Notes under the pieces: model-generated | Seen by the model: the letters and a program-made list of their open reading frames with translations, nothing else | The model's database searches: none | What the model was told of the DNA's origin: nothing | Translations under genes and position numbers: made by a program | Shown: one piece after another, positions 39,160 through 48,098 of the stretch | Position numbering within the stretch: the stretch's first letter is position 1 | Layout of the letters: every line of letters starts with the position of its first letter | Source: Neisseria sp. Marseille-Q5346 | Lineage (GTDB): Bacteria > Pseudomonadota > Gammaproteobacteria > Burkholderiales > Neisseriaceae | DNA: 64,000 nt | Reading direction: 5' to 3' | Assembly: GCF_946902045.1 (NCBI RefSeq) | Contig: NZ_OX336253.1 | Location: 1,054,001 to 1,118,000, forward strand

Positions 39160-41175
39160 ATGAATACGCCCCTGTTCCGACTGAGCCTGCTGTCACTGAC
39201 ACTGGCGGCCGGTTTTGCACACGCAGAAAATGAAGCCAAAGACAATGTTGTGCTTGATACCGTTACCGTTAAAGGTCAGGCCACAAGCGCCACACACCGT
39301 GTAACGACTAAACGCATGGAAGAAACGACTTCCACTGATTTAAAAGACGTATTGTTCAACGAACCCTCTATCAGCTTCGGCGGCGGCAACGGTCAGTCGC
39401 AGTGGGTAACCATCCGCGGCATGGGACAAGACCAAATAGACTATAAAGTTGACGATACTTACACTGACAGCCAGATTTTCCACCACAACGGTCGCTTTAT
39501 GCTTGACCCTGCATTGGTAAAAGTCGTTGCTGTGCAAAAAGGTACGGGTTCGGCCTCAGCAGGTATCGGCGCAACCAGCGGTGCGATTGTTGCCGAAACG
39601 GTTGAAGCCCAAGATTTGCTGAGAGAGGGTCAAAACGTCGGTTTCAAAGTCAATGCCGGTATCAGCAGCAATAAAGGCTATTCGCGCGGCGCAAGCGTTT
39701 ACGGTCAGGCAGGCGGTTTTGACGCTTTGGTTTCAGGCAATTTCGTACGCGACAAAGAATACACGGCAGGCAAAGGCTACCGTAATCTGCTCGGAAGCGA
39801 TAAGGTTTTAAACAGTGGATTGGGTTCACGCGGTTTGCTGGGCAAAATCGGCTATCGTTTCAACGAGGACAACCGTATTGAATTAAGCCACCGCCAAGAG
39901 AAGCAATATGGGGAACGCGCCCTGCGCGAAGAGTTCGATTTCTCGCAAGTCTTCCAAACCGACCGCCGTACGGGTCAATACGTTTTGGATGCCAACGGCA
40001 ACCGTATTCCGAATGTCGCCACCAACTCGCCGCGTTACCGCACACTGACCCAAGACACCACCAACTTGGAATTCAAAGGCGGAAACTTGGGCTTTATCGA
40101 CAAAATCAAAGCCAATGTTTACCGTTTGAATACCAAACGTGACGAAGTCCCCAGTCCAGATTTTGAATTGGACGGCGAAGTACGGACATACGGAGCCAAT
40201 CTCAATCTCGACAGCCGTCTATTTGACCGCCATACCCTGAAATACGGAGTAAACTGGCGCACTCAAAAAAGCAGCTCAAACGGAGAAAACAACGAGAAGA
40301 AAAGCGATGCCGGCGTATATGTAGAAGGTATTTGGGATTTCTCACCGGTTACGCTGACCACAGGTTTGCGCTATGACCGTTGGAAAATGAAAACCAGCAG
40401 TAATACAGAAAATTCAGACGGCAACCTCAATCCAAGCATCGGGTTGGTTTATGACATTACCCCTGATTTTTCCATCAACACCAGCCTGAACTATGCAACC
40501 CGCAGCCCCCGTCTGAACGAAGCAGCTTTAGCAAACAAAAGGCCGATTGTTGCATCGCCTGACTTGAAAGCAGAACGCTCGCGAAATGCAGAAATTGGCT
40601 TTAACTACCACTGGAATTCTGCCCTGACGCTCTCCGGCAGCTATTTCCATCAGCAAATCAAAGATGTACAGGCAATCCGTCAAGAAGGACGAAACAACGT
40701 CTGGTATAACGGCGGCAAGCTGAAAAACACAGGTTACGAACTGAACGCAGCCTACCGCTGGAAAGGTCTGACCGCACGTGCAGGCGTAGCCTACAGCAAA
40801 CCGAAGCTGAACGGCGATACCGCCGACAAAGTAACGACCGCCATCCCGATGGGACGCACATGGACAACAGGTCTGTCTTACCAATTCGACAATCCGAATC
40901 TAGAAATCGGCTGGCGCGGACGTTATGTCCAAAATGCAGGCTACGCCCCAACCTCGCGCGGCTCTGATGTGGCTCTGAATGTCGTCCGTGCAGGCTACGG
41001 CGTCAACGATATCTTCGCCAACTGGAAACCGACAGGCAAAGACGACTTGAACGTCAACTTCTCCGTCAACAATGTCTTTGATAAAAACTACAAGCCGCAC
41101 AGCCAACGCGCAGGTGCCAACTCCCTGCCTGAACCAGGCCGCGATGTCCGCCTAAGCGTGAACTACCGCTTCTAA
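39160..41175 (+). CDS. fetA: Ferric enterobactin / xenosiderophore TonB-dependent receptor FetA (FrpB)
   Basis: 671 aa. Signal peptide ends AGFAHA (about residue 22); TonB box VVLDTVTVKG. Plug features IRGMGQDQIDYKVDDTYTDSQIFHHNGRFMLDPALVK are those of FetA/FrpB. The barrel ends SVNYRF with terminal Phe. It imports catecholate xenosiderophores and is an immunogenic outer-membrane protein. Unlike gonococcal and meningococcal fetA, no poly-C tract is visible in the promoter spacer, so phase variation by that route seems absent. fetB follows after a DUS pair. Confidence 0.93.
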   Translation: MNTPLFRLSLLSLTLAAGFAHAENEAKDNVVLDTVTVKGQATSATHRVTTKRMEETTSTDLKDVLFNEPSISFGGGNGQSQWVTIRGMGQDQIDYKVDDTYTDSQIFHHNGRFMLDPALVKVVAVQKGTGSASAGIGATSGAIVAETVEAQDLLREGQNVGFKVNAGISSNKGYSRGASVYGQAGGFDALVSGNFVRDKEYTAGKGYRNLLGSDKVLNSGLGSRGLLGKIGYRFNEDNRIELSHRQEKQYGERALREEFDFSQVFQTDRRTGQYVLDANGNRIPNVATNSPRYRTLTQDTTNLEFKGGNLGFIDKIKANVYRLNTKRDEVPSPDFELDGEVRTYGANLNLDSRLFDRHTLKYGVNWRTQKSSSNGENNEKKSDAGVYVEGIWDFSPVTLTTGLRYDRWKMKTSSNTENSDGNLNPSIGLVYDITPDFSINTSLNYATRSPRLNEAALANKRPIVASPDLKAERSRNAEIGFNYHWNSALTLSGSYFHQQIKDVQAIRQEGRNNVWYNGGKLKNTGYELNAAYRWKGLTARAGVAYSKPKLNGDTADKVTTAIPMGRTWTTGLSYQFDNPNLEIGWRGRYVQNAGYAPTSRGSDVALNVVRAGYGVNDIFANWKPTGKDDLNVNFSVNNVFDKNYKPHSQRAGANSLPEPGRDVRLSVNYRF

Positions 41176-41188
41176 GCAATCAGCTTGA

Positions 41189-41223
41189 AAAAGCCGTCTG
41201 AAAACAAAAGTTTTCAGACGGCA
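41189..41223 (+). terminator. DUS pair between fetA and fetB
   Basis: AAGCCGTCTGAAAAC and GTTTTCAGACGGCAT. Probably gives partial termination, making fetA more abundant than the transporter. Confidence 0.55.
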
Positions 41224-41290
41224 TCTAGCTTTATAATCCGATACAAGTTATCATTTCGATTTACTTTATTTCCGACCACGGAGAAACCCT

Positions 41291-42253
41291 ATGTTACGTT
41301 TGACCGCTTTAGCCGTATGCTGCGCCCTCGCTTTGGGTGCGTGTTCACCGAAAGATTCTGCGTCCAACCAAGCCCAAACTGCTTCCGCTTCTGCCGCCCA
41401 AACCGAAGGTGCAAGCCTGACCGTTAAAACGGCGCGCGGTGAAGCAAAAGTGCCGCAAAATCCGGAGCGTATCGCCGTTTACGATTTGGGCATGCTCGAC
41501 ACTTTAAACAAACTGGGCGTGAAAACCGGTTTGTCCGTCGACAAAAACCGCCTGCCCTACTTGGACGAATATTTCAAAACCACGAAACCTGCCGGCACGC
41601 TGTTTGAGCCTGACTACGAAGCCTTAAACGCTTACAAACCGCAGCTCATCATCATCGGCAGCCGTGCAGCCAAAGCGTTTGATAAGTTGAACGAGATCGC
41701 GCCAACCATCGAGATGACCGCCGAAACCGCCAATCTGAAAGAAAGTTCCAAAGAGCGCATCGACGCGCTGGCGCAAATCTTCGGCAAACAGGCCGAAGCG
41801 GACAAGCTGAAAGCGGAAATCGATGCTTCGTTTGAAGCGGCGAAAACTGCTGCGCAAGGCAAAGGCAAGGGTTTGGTGGTATTGGTCAACGGCGGTAAGA
41901 TGTCGGCTTTCGGCCCTTCCTCACGTTTGGGCGGTTGGTTGCATAAAGACATCGGCGTTCCCGCTGTTGATGAATCGATTAAAGAAGGCAGCCACGGCCA
42001 GCCTATCAGCTTTGAATACCTGAAAGAGAAAAACCCTGATTGGCTGTTTGTTTTGGACCGCGGCGCGGCCATCGGCGAAGAAGGCCAGGCGGCAAAAGAT
42101 GTGTTGAACAATCCGCTGGTTGCCGAAACAACCGCTTGGAAAAAAGGACAGGTGGTTTACCTTGTTCCTGAAACTTATCTGGCGGCCGGCGGCGCACAAG
42201 AATTGCTGAACGCTTCCAAACAGGTAAGCGATGCGTTTAATGCGGCCAAGTAA
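41291..42253 (+). CDS. fetB: FetB periplasmic siderophore-binding lipoprotein
   Basis: 320 aa. Lipoprotein signal with LGAC (Cys17), then an Ala/Ser/Gln-rich tether (to about residue 45). The binding domain opens KVPQNPERIAVYDLGMLDTLNKLGV and has the FepB/FatB-like second lobe with NPDWLFVLDRGAAIGEEG. It delivers ferric siderophore or freed iron to FetC/FetD. Confidence 0.92.
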   Translation: MLRLTALAVCCALALGACSPKDSASNQAQTASASAAQTEGASLTVKTARGEAKVPQNPERIAVYDLGMLDTLNKLGVKTGLSVDKNRLPYLDEYFKTTKPAGTLFEPDYEALNAYKPQLIIIGSRAAKAFDKLNEIAPTIEMTAETANLKESSKERIDALAQIFGKQAEADKLKAEIDASFEAAKTAAQGKGKGLVVLVNGGKMSAFGPSSRLGGWLHKDIGVPAVDESIKEGSHGQPISFEYLKEKNPDWLFVLDRGAAIGEEGQAAKDVLNNPLVAETTAWKKGQVVYLVPETYLAAGGAQELLNASKQVSDAFNAAK

Positions 42254-42483
42254 TTCGGCGCGGGCATAGCCGCCCGCTTCTTTCAGACGGCCTGAAGGGT
42301 TTGATGATGCACAGGATCAAGCTGCTTGACCTGAAGTCATTGGATTTAGGCCGTCTGAAAATACATGGTGCAAATGGACAATTTTTGCCTGTTTGCATCT
42401 GTTTTTATGATGGGCAAACCTGCCTTTTTTGCCAAATACCTTAACCCTTCTTTCAGACGGCCTTATTTTTTCCGAACCATTTT
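42254..42483. other. fetB-fetC spacer with DUS copies
   Basis: Reversed DUS near 42283, forward DUS near 42348 and a third near 42456. They are spaced too widely to act as one clear terminator. No gene seen; fetC probably still belongs to the fet transcript. Confidence 0.4.
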
Positions 42484-43452
42484 ATGTTTCACAAACCTTC
42501 ATTTTTAAATGCGATCAACGGCGTGGCGCTGCTGATATTGTTTGCCGTCAGCCTGTCGGTCGGCGTGGCCGAATTCAAATGGTCCGCCCTGTTTTCGCTA
42601 TCCGACAGCCAGCAGGTCATGTTCATCAGCCGCCTGCCGCGCACGTTTGCGATTGTGCTGACGGGTGCGTCGATGGCGGTGGCCGGTATGATTATGCAGA
42701 TTTTGATGCACAACCGTTTTGTCGAACCGTCGATGGTGGGCGCAAGTCAAAGCGCGGCTTTGGGTTTGCTACTGATGACCCTGCTGCTTCCGGCCGCGCC
42801 GCTGCTGGCAAAAATGTCGGTTGCCGCCGTTGCCGCGCTGATCGGGATGTTGGTCTTTATGTTGCTGATCCGCCGCCTGCCGCCGACCGCGCAACTGATG
42901 GTGCCTTTGGTCGGGATTATTTTCGGTGGGGTGATTGAGGCGGTGGCCACCTTTATCGCGTATGAAAACGAAATGCTGCAAATGCTCGGCGTGTGGCAAC
43001 AGGGCGATTTTTCCGGCGTGTTGCTCGGGCGGTATGAATTGTTGTGGGCAACGGGGATTTTGGCTTTATTCGCCTATTTGATTGCAGACCAGCTGACGAT
43101 TTTGGGTTTGGGCGAAACGGTAAGCGTGAACTTGGGGCTGAACCGGACGGCGATTCTGTGGTCGGGGCTGATTATTGTGGCGCTGATTACGTCTTTGGTG
43201 GTCGTGACGGTCGGCAATATTCCGTTTATCGGCCTAGTCGTGCCGAACATCATCAGCCGCCTGATGGGCGACAAGCTGCGCCAAAGCCTGCCTGCAGTGG
43301 CCTTGCTGGGCGCGTCTTTGGTGTTGCTGTGCGACATTGTCGGACGCGTGATTGTGTTTCCGTTTGAAATTCCGGTCTCTACGGTTTTTGGCGTAATGGG
43401 AACGGCTTTGTTTTTATGGCTTTTATTAAGGAAACCTGCTCATGCCGTCTGA
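42484..43452 (+). CDS. fetC: FetC siderophore ABC transporter permease
   Basis: 322 aa, nine to ten membrane helices of the FecCD family (BtuC-like). SRLPRTFAIVLTGASMAVAGMIMQILMHNRFVEPSMVG is the family core, with the coupling loop VGNIPFIGLVVPNIISRLMGD. It overlaps fetD by 11 bases. No clear ribosome site is seen before ATG 42484. Confidence 0.9.
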   Translation: MFHKPSFLNAINGVALLILFAVSLSVGVAEFKWSALFSLSDSQQVMFISRLPRTFAIVLTGASMAVAGMIMQILMHNRFVEPSMVGASQSAALGLLLMTLLLPAAPLLAKMSVAAVAALIGMLVFMLLIRRLPPTAQLMVPLVGIIFGGVIEAVATFIAYENEMLQMLGVWQQGDFSGVLLGRYELLWATGILALFAYLIADQLTILGLGETVSVNLGLNRTAILWSGLIIVALITSLVVVTVGNIPFIGLVVPNIISRLMGDKLRQSLPAVALLGASLVLLCDIVGRVIVFPFEIPVSTVFGVMGTALFLWLLLRKPAHAV

Positions 43453-44413
43453 AAAAAATATCGGTTTTATGGCAGGAAGCAGCCGTCCGTTGTGGGTGGC
43501 CTTCGCGCTGTTGCTGGTTTCCTGCGTCCTATTTATGACGCTCAACGTCAAAGGCGATTGGGACTTTGTCTTGCACCTGCGCCTGACCAAGCTTGCCGCA
43601 CTGCTGATGGTTGCCTATGCAGTCGGCGTGTCCACGCAACTCTTCCAAACGCTGACCAACAATCCGATTCTGACCCCTTCGATTTTGGGTTTCGATTCGC
43701 TGTATGTGTTTTTGCAGACCTTGCTGGTGTTTACGCTCGGCGGCGTGGACTATGCTTCCCTACCGTTGACGGGCAAATTCGGCTTTGAACTGGTCGTCAT
43801 GATGGGCGGCTCGCTGCTGCTGTTCTACACACTCATCAAACAGGGCGGACGCGATTTGTCGCGCATGATTTTAATCGGCGTAATTTTCGGGATTTTGTTC
43901 CGCAGCCTGTCGTCGCTGCTTTCGCGCATGATTGATCCCGAAGAATTTACCGCCGCGCAGGCGAATATGTTTGCCACCTTCAATACCGTCCACTCGGAGT
44001 TGTTGGGCATCGGCGCAATCGTGTTGCTCATCAGCGCCGCCGTGATCTGGCGCGAACGCCACCGCCTCGATGTTTACCTGCTCGGCCGCAATCAAGCCAT
44101 CAATTTGGGCATCAACTACACGCGCAATACCTTATGGCTGCTGTTATGGATCGCCGCACTGGTTGCGACTGCAACCGCCGTTGTCGGCCCGGTAAGCTTT
44201 TTCGGCCTGCTGGTTACAGCGCTGGCCAACCATTTTTCTCCGTCGGTGAAACATTCCGTCCGCCTGCCCATGACTTTTTGTGTCGGCGGCATCCTGTTGG
44301 TCGGCGGGCAAACCATCTTCGAACACTTCCTCGGCATGCAGGCCGTTTTGAGCGTGGTCGTCGAATTTGCAGGCGGATTGGTATTTTTATATTTGGTGTT
44401 GAAAAAGAAATAA
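43442..44413 (+). CDS. fetD: FetD siderophore ABC transporter permease
   Basis: 323 aa, FecCD family, the partner of FetC. NNPILTPSILGFDSLYVFLQTLLVF and GPVSFFGLLVTALANHFSPSVKH are conserved blocks. The start codon lies inside an uptake sequence: CATGCCGTCTGAA supplies ATG and the codons PSE. The DUS is thus part of the gene's N-terminus. Confidence 0.9.
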   Translation: MPSEKNIGFMAGSSRPLWVAFALLLVSCVLFMTLNVKGDWDFVLHLRLTKLAALLMVAYAVGVSTQLFQTLTNNPILTPSILGFDSLYVFLQTLLVFTLGGVDYASLPLTGKFGFELVVMMGGSLLLFYTLIKQGGRDLSRMILIGVIFGILFRSLSSLLSRMIDPEEFTAAQANMFATFNTVHSELLGIGAIVLLISAAVIWRERHRLDVYLLGRNQAINLGINYTRNTLWLLLWIAALVATATAVVGPVSFFGLLVTALANHFSPSVKHSVRLPMTFCVGGILLVGGQTIFEHFLGMQAVLSVVVEFAGGLVFLYLVLKKK

Positions 44414-44555
44414 ATTAAACGTGCCCAAACGTTCGCAAAAATAAATTCAGGCCGTCTGAAATCCATGTTTTCAAAATATTTAATCCTTGAAATGAAACTA
44501 AATTTCTGACATGTACTCATAGTAAACATCACTGGATTTACTAAAATTACAAAAA

Positions 44556-46421
44556 ATGAGTACGACATTAAAATACCGTCCCGACTTGGACGGCATCCGG
44601 GCGTTGGCAGTCTTGGCTGTCATTATTTTCCACATTGATGCCGCTTGGCTGCCCGGCGGTTTCCTCGGTGTGGATATGTTTTTCGTTTTGTCCGGCTACC
44701 TGATCACCACCATCATCAGCCGCGAAATGCAAAACAGCAGTTTTTCGTTTTTAGAATTCTACAAACGCCGCGCGAAGCGCATTTTGCCTGTTTTTTCCTG
44801 CGTATTGCTGTGTACGAGTTTGGCCGCCGCAATCTTTTTCTTGTCGTTTGACCTGCGCCAATACGTCAAATCGGCAGTGTTTGCGTTGCTGTTTTCGGCC
44901 AACCTGTTTTTTGCACGGCGCGGCGGTTATTTTGATGCCGATGCGGTGGAAAAACCTTTGCAACACATTTGGTCTTTATCGCTGGAAGAGCAGTTTTACT
45001 TTGTTTTTCCGGTTTTGCTGATTGCCTTTTTCCGATTCAGCAAAGGGCGCAACATCCGCCAATTCATCCTTTTGCTGATTGTATTGAGCCTGCTGTCCGT
45101 CTTTTTGCCCACCTTCGGCATGGACCCTTATTTCCTGCCTTATGTGCGCGCATATGAGCTGCTGATCGGCGCGCTTTTTGCCTTTATTCCGCCCTCCCAA
45201 ACCAACGACCGTTTCAGCACACCTTTGGTCGGCTGGGCGATGATGGCGGTTATTGCCGCCATGCTGCTGCTTCCTTACGGCGTGTTGCCCGGCGAAGGCA
45301 ATATCGAACGGCTGCTGTGCTGTACGGCGGTTGGCGGCTTGATTTACTCGGGCAAAACCCTGCAAACGCAAAGCGGCTTCAATACCGCCAAACTGTTGAG
45401 CCTCAAGCCCGTTGTGTTTATCGGTTTGATTTCCTATTCACTGTATCTCTGGCATTGGGTGGTCTTGGCCGTCATGCGCTATGTTTACATGGACAACGCT
45501 TTGCCGATGTCCGCGATTGTATTGGCCGTCGTACTGATGTCGGGCTTGTCCGTTTTGTCCTATTACTTTGTCGAAACACCAGTGCGACGGATAAAGAATT
45601 TCACCACCAAGAAATTCATCGGGGTAATCGCCGCCTATTTCGCTCTGCTGATTCCTGCCGCCGGCTACCTGCTGACTGCCAAACCGGCCGCATACGAGGC
45701 AAACCTATATACGGTTGACGAAAGTAAAATCTGCGCGGATACCTTGACCAAAACCGACTGCGCTGTCGGCGCGGAAAATCAAAGCAGCAAAGTCCTGCTG
45801 ATGGGTGACTCCCACGCCGCCCACCTGACGCCCTTTATTGATATAGTGGGCAAACAGGAAGGCTTTGCCGCCGACATTATCTCGTCCAACAGTTGCGGCG
45901 TTGCCTTCGGCTTCCTCCTGCCGCAAAGTGACCGCCGTGCCAAACGCTGCAACCCTTACAACCGCTTTATCGCACAAAAGGTTGAAAACTATCCGGTGGT
46001 CTTTATCTCGCAACGTTGGTTCCTGCATACCGACAAGCCCGGTTTTACGGATCATTTCGGCAAAATGCTCGACACCCTGATTCAACAGGGCAAACAGGTT
46101 TACGTCTTTGCCGACACGCCGATGAGCGCGCAACTGCCCCTGCGCCATTACTACCTGAAACAGCGTCTCGGCATCGATATGCAATACGTTTCCGAGCATA
46201 AAAAAGCGGAAATTGCCCGCTCCGCCGAAGCCGACAAAACCATAGAAAACATCGTCAAACAGCGGCCTGCCGTGCATTGGGTCAACATCATGGAGCCTAT
46301 TCCGGCAGACAAAACCATAGACGACCTGCCGATATATTTTGACACCAACCACCTCAATACCCACGGTGTGACAAAACTGGCGGAAAAATTTATACAGGAC
46401 AAAAAAATACTCCTAAAATAA
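44556..46421 (+). CDS. OafA-type acyltransferase with C-terminal SGNH domain
   Basis: 621 aa. The N-terminal acyltransferase-3 domain (about ten helices, 1-370) starts YRPDLDGIRALAVLAVIIFH and contains HIWSLSLEEQFYF. The periplasmic SGNH domain (about 400-621) has the GDSH block (LLMGDSHAAHL) and the catalytic DxxH in DTNHLNTHG. Proteins of this size and layout O-acetylate surface glycans; in Neisseria these include pilin glycan (PglI) and LOS (Lot3/Oac1) enzymes. The substrate cannot be fixed here. It separates fetD from the ATPase gene. Confidence 0.85.
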   Translation: MSTTLKYRPDLDGIRALAVLAVIIFHIDAAWLPGGFLGVDMFFVLSGYLITTIISREMQNSSFSFLEFYKRRAKRILPVFSCVLLCTSLAAAIFFLSFDLRQYVKSAVFALLFSANLFFARRGGYFDADAVEKPLQHIWSLSLEEQFYFVFPVLLIAFFRFSKGRNIRQFILLLIVLSLLSVFLPTFGMDPYFLPYVRAYELLIGALFAFIPPSQTNDRFSTPLVGWAMMAVIAAMLLLPYGVLPGEGNIERLLCCTAVGGLIYSGKTLQTQSGFNTAKLLSLKPVVFIGLISYSLYLWHWVVLAVMRYVYMDNALPMSAIVLAVVLMSGLSVLSYYFVETPVRRIKNFTTKKFIGVIAAYFALLIPAAGYLLTAKPAAYEANLYTVDESKICADTLTKTDCAVGAENQSSKVLLMGDSHAAHLTPFIDIVGKQEGFAADIISSNSCGVAFGFLLPQSDRRAKRCNPYNRFIAQKVENYPVVFISQRWFLHTDKPGFTDHFGKMLDTLIQQGKQVYVFADTPMSAQLPLRHYYLKQRLGIDMQYVSEHKKAEIARSAEADKTIENIVKQRPAVHWVNIMEPIPADKTIDDLPIYFDTNHLNTHGVTKLAEKFIQDKKILLK

Positions 46422-46508
46422 CACCGCAGTTTCAGTCCGAAACCTTTGCCGCAATACTGAATGCAAATGCCGCTCAAAGCGCAGCAAACAGTATGCCGCA
46501 AAGGTTTC

Positions 46509-46535
46509 AGGCCGTCTGAAACCTTCAGACGGCCT
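46509..46535 (+). terminator. Compact DUS pair after the acyltransferase gene
   Basis: AGGCCGTCTGAA, three bases, TTCAGACGGCCT; no T tract. Confidence 0.55.
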
Positions 46536-46561
46536 AAGCAAACCCATAAAGGATAACCCTC

Positions 46562-47188
46562 ATGACACAAGAACGCCTCCCTTCATTCTTCGATGACGCC
46601 CCGACCATTACCGTCCAAGACGCATTGGCCGACTTCCTCGGCGCGGCCGAAAACGGCATCCTCACTTACCACTACGCCGATGCCGTGCGCCTGTGCGGCC
46701 ACTCCTGCCCGACCGTCGCCGGTGCCTACCTGATGGTGGTCAAAGGCCTTAAAGCCCTTTACGGCGAAGAACTGCCGCAACGCGGCGACATCGAAGCATT
46801 TATGCAGGGCGAACGTGACGAAGGTACAACCGGCGTTACCGCTTCCGTCGTCCAACTCCTTACCGGCGCAGCACCCGAAACCGGCTTTGGCGGCGTAGGC
46901 CCAGCCGGACGCTTTGCCCGCCGCCATTTATTGTCCTTTGGTGCAGACGAAATCAACGGCACACTCGCGCTCCGCCGCCGCGATACCGGCAAAACCGTTG
47001 CCGTCAGCCTCAACGCCGCGCTTCAACCCTTTGCACCGAAAATGCGCGACATTATGCCCAAAGCCGTCAGCGGCAGCGCAAGTGCCAACGAACTCAAACA
47101 ATTCGGCGAGCTTTGGCAAGAACGCGTCCGCGCCTTCCTGATTGACCAAGCCGACAATCCCGAATTTGTTACCGTCAGCGAAATCTAA
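46562..47188 (+). CDS. FmdE-like protein in the fet locus
   Basis: 208 aa, cytoplasmic. The block YHYADAVRLCGHSCPTVAGAYLMVVKGL (about 34-61) with C-G-H-x-C-P resembles the metal-binding start of FmdE-family proteins. The Cys/His set could bind iron or zinc. It sits 83 bases upstream of the ABC ATPase in a ferric siderophore locus, so a role in iron release or handling is attractive but unproven. It may correspond to the extra fet gene of pathogenic Neisseria (name not assigned). Confidence 0.6.
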   Translation: MTQERLPSFFDDAPTITVQDALADFLGAAENGILTYHYADAVRLCGHSCPTVAGAYLMVVKGLKALYGEELPQRGDIEAFMQGERDEGTTGVTASVVQLLTGAAPETGFGGVGPAGRFARRHLLSFGADEINGTLALRRRDTGKTVAVSLNAALQPFAPKMRDIMPKAVSGSASANELKQFGELWQERVRAFLIDQADNPEFVTVSEI

Positions 47189-47209
47189 CCACACCATACA
47201 GGAATAAAA

Positions 47210-47242
47210 TTCAGACGGCCTCATGCTGAAAGGCCGTCTGAA
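47210..47242 (+). terminator. Reversed-orientation DUS pair before the ATPase gene
   Basis: TTCAGACGGCCT and AGGCCGTCTGAA, nine bases apart, no T tract; probably weak. Confidence 0.35.
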
Positions 47243-47271
47243 ACCCCAACTTCCCATTTTCGGACCCGCCT

Positions 47272-48030
47272 ATGATTACCATCCGCAACGTCAGCCACAC
47301 CATCGGCAGCAACCCCATCCTCAACGACGTCAGCCTCGACATCCCCGAAGGCGGCATTACCGCACTGATCGGCCCGAACGGCGCAGGCAAGTCCACCCTC
47401 CTCTCCTTTATGGCGCGCCTGCAGCCCTTGGTACACGGTGACATCAGCTACGTAGGCAAAGACATCAAAACCACCCCCACCGCCGAACTTGCCCGCACGC
47501 TCTCCATCCTCACCCAAGAAAACAGCATCATGAGCCGCATTACCGTACGCGACCTGCTCATGTTCGGCCGTTATCCCTACCACCAAGGCAGGCCGTCTGA
47601 AACGGATAAAACCATCGTCGAAGAAGCACTTGCCGAGTTCCACCTGCAAGACTTTGCCGACCGCTACCTGACCGAGCTTTCCGGCGGCCAACGCCAACGC
47701 GCCATGATTGCCATGGTGTTCTGTCAGCGCACCGACTACGTTTTGCTGGACGAACCGCTGAACAACCTCGACATGTATCATGCCCGCTCCCTCATGCAGA
47801 TCCTGCGCCGGCTGACCGACGAACACAAACGCACCACCGTCGTCGTCCTGCACGATATCAACCAGGCAGCAGCCTACGCAGATTACGTCGTCGCCATGAA
47901 AAACGGCCAAGTCGCCATGCAGGGCAAGCCCAACGATATTTTCACCGCCGAAAACATCAAAACCTTATTCGATATGGACGTCAACGTCCTCGATTACGAA
48001 GGCAAAAAACTGGTTATCCACCATATCTAA
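47272..48030 (+). CDS. fetE: Siderophore ABC transporter ATPase of the fet system
   Basis: 252 aa. Walker A GPNGAGKSTLL (about 34-44), signature LSGGQRQRAMIAMVFCQ, Walker B YVLLDEPLNNLD, and VLHDINQAA are complete. It is the FepC-like ATPase for FetC/FetD. A DUS is built into the coding sequence (GRPSETD, near 47590). The symbol follows neisserial usage for the fet ATPase; gene letter is less certain than function. Confidence 0.8.
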   Translation: MITIRNVSHTIGSNPILNDVSLDIPEGGITALIGPNGAGKSTLLSFMARLQPLVHGDISYVGKDIKTTPTAELARTLSILTQENSIMSRITVRDLLMFGRYPYHQGRPSETDKTIVEEALAEFHLQDFADRYLTELSGGQRQRAMIAMVFCQRTDYVLLDEPLNNLDMYHARSLMQILRRLTDEHKRTTVVVLHDINQAAAYADYVVAMKNGQVAMQGKPNDIFTAENIKTLFDMDVNVLDYEGKKLVIHHI

Positions 48031-48037
48031 ATCCGAC

Positions 48038-48083
48038 AAAAAGGCCGTCTGAAACCCGATTGCTCATGTTTCAGACGGCCTTT
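48038..48083. terminator. DUS pair between convergent fetE and avtA
   Basis: AAAAAGGCCGTCTGAAAC and GTTTCAGACGGCCTTTG, 12 bases apart. Confidence 0.65.
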
Positions 48084-48098
48084 GCCTATTCAAAGCAT

